Part shown: in pieces, positions 1 through 12,226 of the stretch
How the letters are laid out: each line of letters opens with the position of its first letter
Position numbering within the stretch: position 1 is the stretch's first letter
Assembly: GCF_001540865.1 (NCBI RefSeq)
Contig: NC_033625.1
Location: 6,718,023-6,782,022 of the forward strand
DNA length: 64,000 nt
DNA from: Ananas comosus
Lineage: Eukaryota > Streptophyta > Magnoliopsida > Poales > Bromeliaceae
Reading direction: 5' to 3'
Position numbers and translations under genes: made by a program
Notes under the pieces: generated by a model
What the model was told of the DNA's origin: nothing
Database searches by the model: none
Seen by the model: only the letters and a program-made list of their open reading frames with translations

Positions 1-2928
1 ATCACTCTTTTCTTCTTTGCAAAGGAAGGATTTGACTGCAATTTCACTGCAATGAAAGACAATTTGCTTCAACCGGTCACAGTGTCCTTCAAGGAAGGCC
101 TTGGCCAAAAATTCAGGCAACCATCTGGAACTGGAATTGATTTCTCTTTATTTGAAGATTCAGACTTAATGAAAGAGGGAGAAATGGACGTGTACCCACT
201 TGCAGTAAAAGCAGAAGCTTCTTCATATAACACTCAAGGTTCAGATGGTGAAAACCAGAAGATTGGATCTCCCAACTCGCAGATCACCCAGGCCGTGTTT
301 GAAAAAAAAGACAATGGTGATTATCAAGTAAGAGTGGTTAAGCAGATTCTTTGGGTGAATGGAACTAGGTATGAGTTGCAGGAGATATACGGAATAGGGA
401 ATTCTGTCGATGGTGACAATGATGGAAATGATCCTGGGAAAGAATGTGTGATTTGTCTTTCTGAACCGAGAGATACTACCGTACTCCCATGCAGACATAT
501 GGTAAGTCTTTAAATTGTTCTTCTTTGGTGTTTATATTGTTCCTTTTTGTGCAATTGCTGGTTGGCCCAGTCATATTTTGCAATTCCTCATTTGGTAATT
601 TTACAAGTTGGCTCCTGGTCACGAGCTAACAAGAGTTCTAAAAGTTTATTTTGATTGGAATTCTTTATCAAATTCTGTACTATCCTGATCCTAAAAGTTG
701 TTCTCGGTAACAAGAACATCTCTTACAAAAGGGTTATATATAAAATTGGATATTTGTGTTTTCTTTACGACATTCAGGTCCATAGCTGTTTCATAATTGG
801 TACCGAGGTTTAATTCTACTGACAAAATTATTAATTTTCTTGTCAGCATATAGCATTCAAAGCTCTAACATCTGTAGATACCTGATGTTTTGGATTTGTT
901 GAACTGCTGCAGTTTGCTACAAATTTCGTTTATTTTGTTGTTACGTATGCTAGAGTATCTTCTGGTACTTAGCCCCTGTATAATTGATTGAAGTGTTTTT
1001 TTTTTTTTGTTAATGCAAACTCGTAGCTTACCTTTAGCAAACTCTGATTATATGGTACAAATTGATTTAGCGTATGACGCATCTTTTTGGTGTAAATTAA
1101 TTGAGCTTGCTGTTCCATAAGGGCTCATGATCTGGACTCTTTAAAGTGACTTGTTGCCAATTGTACCTAAGTGGCCAGGTTTTCATTTCCAATGTATATA
1201 ATGTTCTTAAGCCCATGGATTTTCATATATCATTGATAGTATGTCCTGTGCTCACGACTTTAGTTGCGTAGGTCCTTTGTGCACATGTTAGAAGTTTAGA
1301 ACTGCCATAATCTGTGTCCATGCCCCTGCTGTGCTGCATTAAACTTTTCATCACATATGTGGCTTAGACAATACAAAATGATTGGCGCCATTTTTGATGC
1401 TGTGTCCTTTAGATGGTTGGAAATAACAAAAAAATTATGTGCTTAATTGGAGTTGGACTGAATTATCTGCTTCAATCAGTAAGCAAGCAATTATATTCTC
1501 GAAAGACTTGTTTCATTGGTCGTTTTATTTGCATATTTTGTCTTGTAGGCCATGTGAAATTGGTTTCTTATAGTTGGAAAATTTTATGAAGCGATAATAG
1601 TCCAGGAAAACTGGGAACAGTCTTTTACTATTTGAGACAGATGTGTTTAATTGGATGGATTGTGCTCTATCTAATTGAAGAGGCTAAAAAATGCAGTTGA
1701 TGCTGCAACCTCCAGGGGTGATTCTCGTTGTTTGTGGACCCCTTTTCCGCTTTCATTTATCTTTCTTCTGAAATCATGAACTAGTTTTCTCTCTCCTACT
1801 CCTAGTGACAGAGATTACCTTTATAGTCTTTTAAATCAGTTTGGGTATTGAATGTAGTTTCATATGTTGGTGGACAAACAGGTTAAGCTTGCTCAGTCAA
1901 ACAAGTGGAAATTGTTTGTATTGCAAATCCTTAATATGTGAAACATATGCACTCATGTTGTTATCTTCATTTGTGTCTGTCTCTAGAGATGCATATGTAT
2001 AATCCTACCACATTATATTCTTATTTCTCGTGATTCCATATTGGTGGCCAGAACTATGGATGCATTATGTATTGATTTCTGTTCAAGTTTAGGCTCATGC
2101 TTACAACACAATCCTATTTTAAATATTGGAGTCAAAGAGGAGAAAGTTGGTACCTTAAATCTCAAGAGATCTTTTTATCTCTTGGAGCAAATGAACAAAG
2201 ATCATTCTTTCTCTTATCTGTAATGCAGTAAGCCAACAAAATCAAAATGCTTTCACCTTCTTCACTGTCTATCTCAATTATCCGATATTATTTTCTCTTG
2301 CCGTTACTTGCCTTATTCTTGTGCAGATTATGTTAATAAACCAAACTCCAACTTGCTTTCAATTGTTCAAATTTGATACAGTCATGCTTTTTTATTCATC
2401 TATTGATATTGTTGGTGAATATGTACACACATTACCTGAACTATAGTGCATTTTCAAATGGGTACCTCATTTCCGAATCTTTCGATTTAATACCTAACCT
2501 TTCATCACTTCTGATTTCATTTTTGGAACTTAATTCATTCTATCAAATAAGTTACAGAATATACCGTCACCTAACAAAATATTTCACTAGATTACAGATT
2601 ATTCTGTCAAGAATGTTACGAGTACCGTTAAGTTCTGATGGAGAGCTATTTTAATAGAAAATACATTTAGTTAAGTCATAATCCTTAAAGTTAAGGTTGC
2701 AATTTCAAAAGGCGCTATAGGTCTGGTAAGGCTCGTGCTTTTTTACCATTATTGATCTCAAGTGCTTCTAATTTAAACGCTTTGTCGATTTTGGTGCAGT
2801 GTATGTGCAGTGAATGCGCCAAGGTCTTGAGGTTCCAAACCAACCGATGCCCGATATGCCGCCAGCCAGTGGAGCGACTCTTGGAGATTAAGGTCAACAA
2901 CAAAGCCGAGGAGAGTCAAGAGGTTTAG
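1..2928 (+). CDS. LUL-type RING-HC E3 ubiquitin ligase, 3' part (5' end outside window)
   Basis: CDS join(<1..501, 2800..2928); the frame is open from base 1, so the gene starts upstream. The visible 209 residues begin with the conserved family stretch around [12 protein letters not shown] and [12 protein letters not shown], continue through a variable acidic linker, and end in a C3HC4 RING: CVIC, then LPCRHM, interrupted by a phase-0 intron, then CMCSECAK and CPICRQPVE. The 2.3-kb intron splits the RING exactly between RHM and CMC. The RING recruits an E2 enzyme for substrate ubiquitination. LOG2/LUL proteins are usually N-myristoylated membrane-associated ligases; that end is not in the window. 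AATAAA at 2996-3001 is a plausible polyadenylation signal. Family assignment is firm, the exact paralogue (LUL1-4 or LOG2) is not. The 60- and 93-codon ORFs inside the intron are not coding. Confidence 0.9.
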
Positions 2929-4624
2929 CATGGGCTTCTCGACTAAATATAGTATATGTGCCTCTCAAAATTATATTATTTTCGAGGCAGGCCTTAATAA
3001 AAGGGACAGGTGGTGAAATGTGGCTTACTATCTTGTTTGTAATTCATATATATATATATATATATATATAAGCATTTGGTATAATGGTGTTTGCTGCTTT
3101 CGGGCAAGTAGAACATTGCTGATGAGTGCTTTCCTGCAATCTTCATATGTATTCTGCGTATTAGATACATGGGAGATGTTTGCTTTCATCGTGCCCTAAA
3201 AAAAAAAAAGCATGCTCTCTATGTTTTAAGTTTCTGATAAGTGCACGTATTGTGAATGTACTGGAACTTTGAGGCCTGTTTGGCATTGAGGACTAGATTG
3301 TACAGGATGGTACTACTGCAGAGTAATGCTCAGGGAGAAGGATGGTTTAGTGAGCCTGAGTCTGTGGAGTTTGGGAGAGGTTGGGATTAGCCCACTTTTG
3401 CCCAACACTTCCCCATCGTGACACTCGACTCCAAGTGGCTAACCTTTTCTTTGGGGTTTGTGGGATTGCTTATTGTTATTTAAGACAATGCTTGTTGGTA
3501 CTTGGAAATATAGTCAACTATTCACTTCATTCTGTTGTTGTATGCACTTGCCCATATATATATATATATATATATATATTTATGCTGCTGTGCAGAAATA
3601 AGCTTAGGAATTGGGCGGAGGAATTTAATGCAGTCCAACTTTGTTGTTCTGAATGTTGTTCTGAATAATTTAGTTTTAACAATTTCTTTCTTGTGTCTGT
3701 TCCAATTTTAGTTACTAAACTTTTCTGAGATGCTAAACTGGCATGAGGTGGTTGTAGTGTTGCTTGGCGCATCGCCCCATTGTCCCGGGTGATTGATTGT
3801 ACAGGACCAATTTTCTTTAATTGAGGGGGAATTGAAATTGGTAACCAAAGCTTTTCCACTGTCAGTGAGAAAAGCCCTCTCTGGTGGCGGGGTGGGTGGG
3901 TGGTCAGTGCGCCAACTCTCCACGCAATACGCATTACACGTCCAGTCAAAATCTGGCTCGGCTTCGGTTTAATTAGACCGAAACCCCAAAAAAAAAAAAC
4001 CACTAAATTGCACTACTAGTTACTGAACCTCAACCCGACTTTATTTTAATTCTTAAATTTTTAATTTGACATCTAATTTTTTTAATGATATTTTGTTCAG
4101 TTAAGGTAGTATTGGCATCATCTTTACAAGACTGGTATGTTTATATGCATTACAAATTAGGATCATTTACATTTGTTGGCAGTTTTTTATCTATAGTAAT
4201 GTTGTTCATGTGGTGAGAGCTATTTAACCCTTAAAACTCGGATCAAACTTTAAGCCGGATTATTTCTGGGTTGGTAGCTGATTGCATGGACATCTTACGT
4301 CGACATAATAATATCTAAACATCTAACCGTACTATGTATTTCTAGGATTCACAATGAGAAAGCCCTTCATATATTAGTAAAAATCTGCATTTAAAATTGA
4401 CTGCGGTGAGTACCCGATTGCTTTAAACTTTCAAGTCATGTCAAAAAAAAAAAAGAAAAAGAAAAAAGAAAAAATAATCCAACCAACCAAATCTCGACCG
4501 GACCGGTTCGAGTCGAACCGCCGCGTCGCAGAGTCAAAAAAACCTCGAACCGGGAATCCAACAACCGGGAGAAGGGGGGTAGGTGGCCATTGGCTCTCCC
4601 TCTCCCTCTCTTTCACTCTCTCTC
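2929..4624. other. Intergenic region between LUL-type gene and chorismate synthase
   Basis: Contains the 3' UTR of the ligase, (TA)n microsatellites near 3048-3070 and 3554-3580, and AT-rich unique sequence. Short ORFs on both strands have no recognisable domain. Nothing else supported. Confidence 0.6.
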
Positions 4625-4632
4625 TATATATA
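4625..4632 (+). promoter_or_regulatory. Probable TATA box of chorismate synthase
   Basis: TATATATA lies 72 bases upstream of the start codon at 4704. It is followed by a C/T-rich stretch and a (GA)n tract (4672-4697) that would form the short 5' UTR. Position and context are typical of a plant core promoter; not tested. Confidence 0.5.
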
Positions 4633-4671
4633 CTCCTCTCTCCAGCAAACGCTCTCTCTCATCCGACCAAG

Positions 4672-4697
4672 GAGAGAGAGAGAGAGAGAGAGAGAGA
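4672..4697 (+). repeat. (GA)n microsatellite in 5' UTR of chorismate synthase
   Basis: About 13 GA units end seven bases before the ATG. GAGA-type tracts in plant 5' UTRs can bind BBR/BPC factors; any role here is inferred. Confidence 0.75.
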
Positions 4698-4703
4698 ACT
4701 CTA

Positions 4704-7700
4704 ATGGCGTCGTTGGGGTCGAAGACGTTCGTGAAGGGAGCGAGGACGGAGATCGGCTTTCAGCCGTCCGATCTGCGCGGGCTCTCGCCCCCCGCCGTCC
4801 AGATCTCGATCCGACGGCGCAGATCCCCCGCTCCTCGAAGGCTAGGTCAAGCTCTCCACCCCCGTCCATCCATTTCTTCACATATATTTAATCCTCTATT
4901 TTACTGTTTGTTTGTGTTTGAATCCCTACTTGTTGCGTTGTTATCTTCAAATGGTTTTTCTTTTTTGATAAATTTGGTGGGATGAACTTGATTTGAAAAG
5001 ATCTGCGAGCAGGTGAAACTGTAAAAGGGTGACCTTTTTAATCGGTTATATATAATTTCTAGTGCTTGCCGCCAAAAAATTGCATTTTCTACTGGTCAAC
5101 CAGACAGAGAAATTTTGTAATATAGTAATTTCGTGTTAATTTGGAAGGCTTGTCGATAAGTATACAACAACAAGCGGATCCTGGGATTCGGCCTTCAACA
5201 TAAAGGTTCGTTTAAGGCGTTAGAAGATAGAAGGGACAATTTGCATTTTGTGGGGGATGAAGCAGAGGGCTTTTCTCTTGTTCTTTTGAATCAGATGGAA
5301 AAGAGGCAAAAAATCGTCTCCTTTGGGCTTCCCCCTATTTCGGATAGTGATGTGCTTATAGTTAAGAATTTTTGATTCACTTGAAACAGGGTATTTGGTT
5401 GATGGGGTTTATGAAAACATAGTATCTAGTTCGGTAATTCTCATTTGCTTACTCAAGCAATGGTAATTGGAATGATATTGTTGATGGTAAGGACTTTTGG
5501 TTTAAGCTCCATTACAAACTTAAATAGGAAGGAATGACTGTTGTAGTTTATAATTTCTTAGTAAGGACGTATCTAACATGTTTTTTTCTTTTCTCTGGAA
5601 ATGGACATATTTTACCTCATCTGTCTGTAGGCTGTATTTATCTGCTATTTGTATGCACAACTAATGGTCTGCATGTTTTTTTGAAGAACAGAAGTACAGG
5701 CCATTGGAAATGTATTCGGTAATTACTTTAAGGTTGCGACTTATGGAGAGTCCCATGGGGGAGGTGTTGGCTGTACCATAAGTGGATGCCCCCCTAGACT
5801 TCCCCTTTCTGAAGCTGATTTACAGTTTGAACTTGATAGAAGGTTTGTAATTTTTTTTTTTCTGCACTCTATCCCTTTTTCCCTTCTTTTCCCCATCTGC
5901 ATCGGCTAGTCAATTTCTTAATCTATTTTTTGTTCTCATATTCACTTCTATTGACTTCAAACAGGAGGCCAGGTCAGAGTAGAATAACTACACCGAGAAA
6001 GGAAACTGATACATGTAAAATTCTATCAGGAATCTCTGAAGGTTTGGTAGTCCTAGAGCTTTTTCCTAACTTTCATTCATAGTTTAGTTGAATGGACCTC
6101 TGAGCTTTTTTACTTTGTGTTTCTTTCTGCTCCATAATATGGTAACTTGATTAGTTGATTGGTGCGTAATGTGTGTTGCAGGAATGACTACAGGAACACC
6201 AATACATGTTTTTGTTCCAAATACGGATCAAAGAGGACACGTGAGTTTCACTTGTTTTACTTTTTTGTGTAAACACAGAAAACTGTTAACACTAAATTGT
6301 TTCGGCGCTTATAAAAGCCTTCATCAACTCTCATGAAATTTAGATCTCTAGAGCACCTATGCATGGCTAATTAGGAGCTTTTTCTTATTTCATTTTGAAA
6401 AGTACTTACAGACTTTTTGTCAGGTCTTGTCTTCTCTTCTTTCTTACGGCTTAAATAACTTGCTGGGTGTAAATATATTGGACTTTCATGCTCCACTATT
6501 CTACCTGCATCACCACATTGATTCCGTTTATGGTTTTACCATATATAGCAAGATTGTTTAGATCAGTCATAGTAACCTACAGTCTGTTTATATGTTGAAA
6601 ACTCTATTTAGTATGTGATACATAGTAGGATTCTGCTTATCTAAGATTTTTTTATGTAAGATGTGTACTTGTTTGCAAATTTATCTTCTCTCCACTGTGT
6701 GGCTAGTTCTATGTCCTATTCTCATCTTGCAACCTGTAAATTATTTATTTTTCGGTCCTTCAATTTCTGATTATTCCATGGGACCTTGCAGGATTACAGT
6801 GAGATGTCGATGGCATACCGCCCTTCTCATGCAGATGCTACCTATGACTTCAAATATGGCGTCAGATCAGTACAGGTAGTTTTTTCTAAAAAAAATTTGT
6901 CTGGATAGTCCCTGTTCTGTCTTGATGGTGCAACTCAGCTGCTGAACTTTTCATTGAAACACTCAAGTTTCTGAAGCTTCTTTTATGTTGTATTTCCATC
7001 CTGACCATCAAAAGAAAATCTAATTTTTTTCCTGTGAAGTGGCCATTTACCTTTCTGCTGTCATATGACTTCTACTTTCACTTAAACTTGAAATGTGGTT
7101 AAAAGGTCATCTACAGAAAAAGTCAACAGATGATAGGTCTTATTTGCCTTAACATCCACGGATGTAACTGTGATATATGAGAACCTTCAGGAGCCTAAGT
7201 GTTTGAATGAAAAGGTCATGGAGCAAGTCACAATATCAGGATAGCACAGGGAGTATCCAGACATTTTACATTCTCCTTTCCTCATTGTTTTTGAGTTAAA
7301 TCCTCCAAATCCAGTCTCTAGATCATATATGAATATTCTCAAAGGGTTTCTGCTCGATTGGACTGGAGATCCTTATGGTTTATAGTTTCTTGGAACTATA
7401 GGGGGGTGGCAGATCGTCAGCAAGAGAAACCATTGGGAGAGTTGCAGCTGGAGCTGTAGCAAAGAAAATTCTCAAACTGAAAGCGGGGACAGAGGTCAGC
7501 TAATTCAGCTTATTGTTTTTGATCATTGCTTTCACAAATTTTGAAAATTGCTGCATCCCTTGTAATAACTGAAGACAAAGAAATTTTGTTCTTTCGACTA
7601 GTTTGATAGCTACAAAATCTGATGATTCTGGTCCAACAATCCACTAGTACAAATGTAAGCGAGTTGACATTCTAATACACTATAATGTAAATTAGAGTAT

Positions 7701-8185
7701 ATAGCTAATATCTTAAGGTAGGGTGGCTCCATGTTATAAAAGCGCATGGCTTCATAAAATGCATCTGTTTATATACTTTCACATTATGGGTATTACATGC
7801 ATCTGTTTATGTAGTTTCACATTATGGGTTTTATGGATCTTTAACTGGTTTCTTGTACGATTTATGAATATCCTCCACCTTCAAAGCAAGAAATCTTTCT
7901 GGTTCTACAGATACTGGCATATGTTTCTCAAGTGCACAAAGTTGTACTTCCAGAAGGGGCTGTTGATAATGAAACAATAAGCTTCGACCAGGTTTGTAAT
8001 CTATCATATATATATTAGTTGAGCTATGATGCTATTGATTGGGGATGAGTAGTGTTTACTATGAACTTTTTAGCCATTGGATTCGTAATAGTATCACCAC
8101 GAAATAGTAAACCCTATACATCCAAATAATAAAACGTAGATACTAAACACTCTTCCTCTACTATCAATAGTATTCTAGTTTCTCT

Positions 8186-8236
<51 letters not shown>

Positions 8237-8649
8237 TAGCTGGGATGCTTTTGGAAGTACATACTTCCAACTTTTGGGCCCTTGGATCCATAATAAAACC
8301 ACCACCAAATAGTAAACCCTTGGCTTCGAAGAGCCCAAACTTTGGCAGCACCATTTCCAAAAGCATATTAGTTCAGTTATATATATTTATATATAGACCT
8401 AGGCTGGAATACTATCAATAGCACCAAGCTATTGGTGCTATTAGGTTTTTGGTCATTGGATGAAAAAATGTACTGTTAGGATGATGTGGGCCCCCTAGAG
8501 TTGATTGAGTTATTGGTTTAATAGTATAATGAGTTATTGGTTTAATAGTATAATTTAACGGGTGAAAATAATCAAAGGATTAAATCTAACGGCGGAAAAC
8601 TTGATAGCACCAAACGCTTGGTGCTATCGATAGTATCCCAGCCGGACTC

Positions 8650-8718
<69 letters not shown>

Positions 8719-11700
8719 AGGGAGGGTTCACTTGGAATACTATTAATAGTAAATATATAGTGTTTACTATCAATTTTCATCCCTTGAATCAATACTATTC
8801 CATATAGTGTTTAATATCAACTTTCTAGCCCTTGGATCAATACTATCCCGCCAACAACCACTAAATACTATGCATTTAAGGGCTAAAAAATAGATAGTAA
8901 ACACTATTCCTCTACTATCAGTAGTATTCTAGTTTCTCTCTCTCTCTTTATATATATATATATATATATATANGTGTAACAATAAACAGTATTACACTCT
9001 TTTTGAACCGTAGATTTAAGTACAATCCAAGGATTGAGATGAAACAATGGCCAACTTTTTGTTTCTTTGCTAAAATACTCTTCCCTACTTCATAGGATTT
9101 GACATCACTGCAGTAGCCTTGGATTTTACTCCCTTTTTTTTTTTTTACCCTCCATTGTAAACCCACTATATAATCAGTTTTCCTCTACTAACTAAGATGA
9201 CTTTGGTTGATAATTTCTAATATAAGCAAAATTTTTACAGCAAAATAATTTATGTAAAAACCGACAATATTTAGATAAAAAATTATCAACATTTTATTTC
9301 TTTCGATGCTTTTGGATGGTTGCAATTGATTTTAATACACTGAAATTTAATTTTATAAAAAATTCAAAATTTAATTGACTGCAACAATTCACATTAAAAT
9401 AAATAAAATTTTTAAGAAATTATTAACAAAGTAAAGTTCAAGGGCCAATTATAGCAATAACCCCTTTATAATATATTTTACTATTAAACTTCATTATATG
9501 CTTTCACACTTTTAAAAAAACGAATGTTTTATGTGCACATAAAATTAATGTAAATAATTAGAGTAACAAATCTTAAAGTGGTGTCACATCCTATGTAAAT
9601 TAATGGAAAATCCAAGGCTATTAAAGTGGTGTCACATCCTATGAAGTAGGGAAGAGTATTTTGACATAGAAATAAAAAAAGTTGCTATTGCTTTACCTCG
9701 ATCCTTGGATTATATTTAGATCAACGGTTTAAAAAGAGTGTAATACTGTTCACTATTACACTTATGTTATTTGAACTTAACTCTATATATATAGGTAATT
9801 TTGTTATTCTGTTATGTTATACTAATTGGTGTTCTCTTTCATGAAATCTTACCAGATAGAGAGCAACATTGTTAGATGTCCCGATCCAGAATATGTACAA
9901 AAGATGATTGATGCAATTGATGCTGTTAGAACGAGAGGGGACTCTGTTGGTGGAGTCGTGACATGCATTGCTAGAAATGTTCCACGAGTGAGTATTTTAA
10001 CTTTAATATGAAACATAAACACCACCCTCCTATGCCATATGCATTATTCTACGATAGAACTAGGACCATTCTTGATATATGAGTTTGCTTTGCAAAGTAG
10101 AGTTTCTCTTCTATTATTTTTTGCCTAAATGCTGGAAAAGCCCTATAGATATCACGATTTTCACTTTGGCCATAAGCAAATTGATACATGTTACTTAAGG
10201 AACACTGACCAATGCAAGCAAACTGACGAAAATTTGCATTTAAAAGGGCAAACTGAATTTATTTGTGGTGCTGCCTTCGATTTTAAACTTAATTTGTTGC
10301 TGGTTCATTCTACACTAGATTTTCAAGCTATTTCTGTTTGGTAAATGTTCTAACTGATGAATTGTATACTTGAAACCATGTAATTCTGTAGGGGCTTGGC
10401 TCTCCAGTTTTTGATAAACTTGAAGCTGATTTGGCAAAAGCTGCGCTATCTCTTCCAGCAACCAAGGGATTTGAGTTTGGTAGTGGATTCGCAGGTAGGT
10501 AATTGTACATAAGTGTGCTATAGACTAATTGCAACTTTGATCCTTGAACTTTGTCCTGAATTTCAATTCAGACATTATAGTTTCAAAATTATAATTTAAT
10601 CCTGAAGTTTGCTCTCCATAACAGGTAAGTCCTTACTTTAGCAAACCATCTAAAAAAGTGTGCCATATCAGCATCTTTATTAGACTTTTCTTTATCAAAA
10701 CTGATTATGGGTTTTCTCATTATTAAATTGAAACTGAGGACGAAATTGAACCTCAAGTCATACTATGGGGATGAATTTGACATCAACATCAAACTTCAGG
10801 GATAAAATTGAGATCTAAAGTGCGGCCAACCTTCGGGGAATAAAAACTGTTGCAATTGAAATTTTTTGAGGATGAAAAAATTCTGCTCAAACTTAGGGGA
10901 ATAAATTTGTTGTCACATGAACATTTTATTCAGCTAGTGCTTCAATTGCTGATGTAAAGTCTGTTTTCTGTTAGCAGGTACTTTCCTGACTGGAAGTGAG
11001 CATAATGATGAGTTCTATACAGATGAGAATGGAAACATTAGAACCAGAACAAACCGATCGGGCGGTATACAGGTCTGTTTTTGATCGTCTTATAATATTG
11101 ATTATTATGGAAACTGCAGTTCTTGATTGTGTATAGTTATGTGTGTAGGGAGGGATATCAAATGGTGAAACTATTTATATGAGGATAGCTTTCAAACCTA
11201 CCTCCACGATTTCGGTAAGTCATGTTAACTAACGTTTAATATTTGGATTGATCGATAAAATTTTGTTCATGTTTTTAAGAATTCGTCGAGTCAAAGAGGA
11301 TTTTATCGAGGTTTTAAAGAACAATGAAGCCAATAGTAGGGTGTAATTGTTTTGAAGTTTGGAATGCTATCTGAGATTTAACTGCTGTGCTGAAGTAGCT
11401 GCTTCATATGCTTACAACACCAAAGAAAAAGAAATTTAAAAAAGGAGCAATTATTTGGTTCCATTTATTAAATCTCACTCACGCGGGATTCTAGAATTGT
11501 CTTATGGATAACATCTTATGCAGAAGAAACAGCAAACTGTGACAAGAGATCGACAGGAAACTGAACTTCTAGCAAGGGGCCGCCATGATCCTTGTGTGGT
11601 TCCTCGAGGTATAGAAAAAATTGTTAAATGATCTATCTTTTAAGTGGGTTTGCCGTTTCTTTTCTCTGTAAAGACATATCTACCTGAAAATAGCGACCTG

Positions 11701-12226
11701 AAATTTTAGAAATTTTCATTTTACTAAATAACTGCACAGTGATTTTAAGTTGCCTGTCAGAATATAATGGTATTTGCGAAAAATTTTTGACAGTATGTTC
11801 CTGCAAACTTAATGGAATATTCTATTACTTGCTAGATTGTTTTATAGTTATTAGACATAAGCCATTAAATTCTATCAAAACTTGATGTAAATTATCCAAA
11901 TTAGAAGTAATGAAAAGAATATGTAATATTAAGAAAAAAATTTGAGTGTAGTTTCCCATTTCAAATTGCCGCATAGTTCAAGCTCTATACATTTTCACCT
12001 ACCTTTTCTCCCAAACTTCTCTTTTTTTTTCTTCGTTTTTTTTTAACTTACTGTAGTTTCTTATTATGTAGCTGTTCCAATGGTGGAAGCAATGGTAGCA
12101 TTGGTGTTGTTGGATCAGCTGATGGCTCACTTAGCTCAATGCGAGATGTTCCCTGTGAACCCAGCCCTCCAAGAATCGGTCAGCTCAGCCATCGATGGGT
12201 CCGTGTTGACCCCAAATCTTGCATGA
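4704..12226 (+). CDS. CS: Chorismate synthase, chloroplastic
   Basis: CDS join(4704..4845, 5692..5842, 5965..6041, 6182..6240, 6792..6875, 7402..7494, 7911..7991, 9856..9987, 10392..10494, 10978..11072, 11149..11214, 11524..11608, 12072..12226): 13 exons, all GT-AG and all in phase, giving 440 residues, the usual length for plants. It catalyses the last shikimate-pathway step in the plastid, EPSP to chorismate, with reduced FMN, feeding Trp, Phe, Tyr and folate synthesis. Exon 1 encodes an Arg/Ser-rich transit peptide of about 47 residues. Mature signatures include [70 protein letters not shown] and [17 protein letters not shown]; catalytic and phosphate-binding His/Arg/Ser residues in these blocks are present. 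AATAAA at 12503-12508 is a likely poly(A) signal. Intron 7 (7992-9855) is swollen by foldback elements. Confidence 0.97.
8028..8178. mobile_element. Small foldback element (MITE-like) in chorismate synthase intron 7
   Basis: The left arm (ATGCTATTGAT... AGTGTTTACT) is an imperfect inverted copy of the right arm (AGATACTAAACACT... ACTATCAATAGTATTCTAG). About 150 bp, noncoding. It shares arm sequence with the element at 8727-8935, so they belong to one family. Confidence 0.6.
8184..8231 (+). repeat. Compound (CT)n(AC)n microsatellite
   Basis: About ten CT units run directly into about fourteen AC units, lying between two foldback elements in intron 7. Confidence 0.9.
8240..8370. mobile_element. 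Foldback element (MITE-like) in intron 7
   Basis: Inverted arms: GGGATGCTTTTGGAAGTAC on the left; on the right the complement of ATGCTTTTGGAAATGGTGCT. The centre contains GGGCCCTTGGATCC and GAGCCCAAAC, which also pair loosely. Noncoding. Confidence 0.55.
8402..8643. mobile_element. MITE with 28-bp terminal inverted repeats in intron 7
   Basis: Left end GGCTGGAATACTATCAATAG followed by CACCAAGC; the right end is its complement with two differences over 28 bases (CGATAG for CAATAG and GGGAT for GGAAT). The element is 242 bp with no coding capacity and is flanked on both sides by TA-rich microsatellite sequence, so the target duplication cannot be read. The internal phrase TAGGATGATGTG recurs at about 18530, suggesting a related copy there. 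Confidence 0.75.
8649..8713 (+). repeat. Compound (TA)n(GA)n microsatellite
   Basis: TA units, then about 24 GA units, grading into GGGA triplication. Lies between two foldback elements in intron 7. Confidence 0.9.
8727..8935. mobile_element. Foldback element (MITE-like) in intron 7
   Basis: Left arm CTTGGAATACTATTAATAG and AGTGTTTACTATCAA; right arm TAGTAAACACTATTCC and CTACTATCAGTAGTATTCTAG in inverse orientation. Same family as 8028-8178. Confidence 0.65.
8974..9768. mobile_element. Long-armed foldback element, about 0.8 kb, in intron 7
   Basis: Roughly 160-base arms are inverted copies. The left arm begins GTGTAACAATAAACAGTATT after a single N at 8973 and includes ACTCTTCCCTACTTCATAGG. 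The right arm has CCTATGAAGTAGGGAAGAGT and ends near GTTCACTATTACACTTATG. The centre is AT-rich with no transposase. This is the largest of five foldback elements in the intron. The arms have diverged, so the insertion is not very recent. The superfamily is not determined. Confidence 0.75.
10526..10870. repeat. Degenerate foldback repeat in chorismate synthase intron 9
   Basis: Begins AATTGCAACTTTGATCCTTG and ends with a loosely complementary stretch containing CTGTTGCAATTGAA; the interior alternates similar AATTTGA/ATTCAGGGAT phrases in both orientations. Similar wording occurs at 41030-41400 downstream of the EEP gene. Probably an old MITE pair; boundaries are approximate. Confidence 0.4.

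Noticed and set aside
3527..4003. 158-codon minus-strand ORF containing a Tyr/Ile run
   Set aside because: Crosses a (TA)n microsatellite and has no domain or splice-supported partner.
4500..4520. GGTTCGAGTCGAACC as a possible tRNA T-arm
   Set aside because: No acceptor stem, D-arm or anticodon arm around it; I found no tRNA or rRNA gene in the window.
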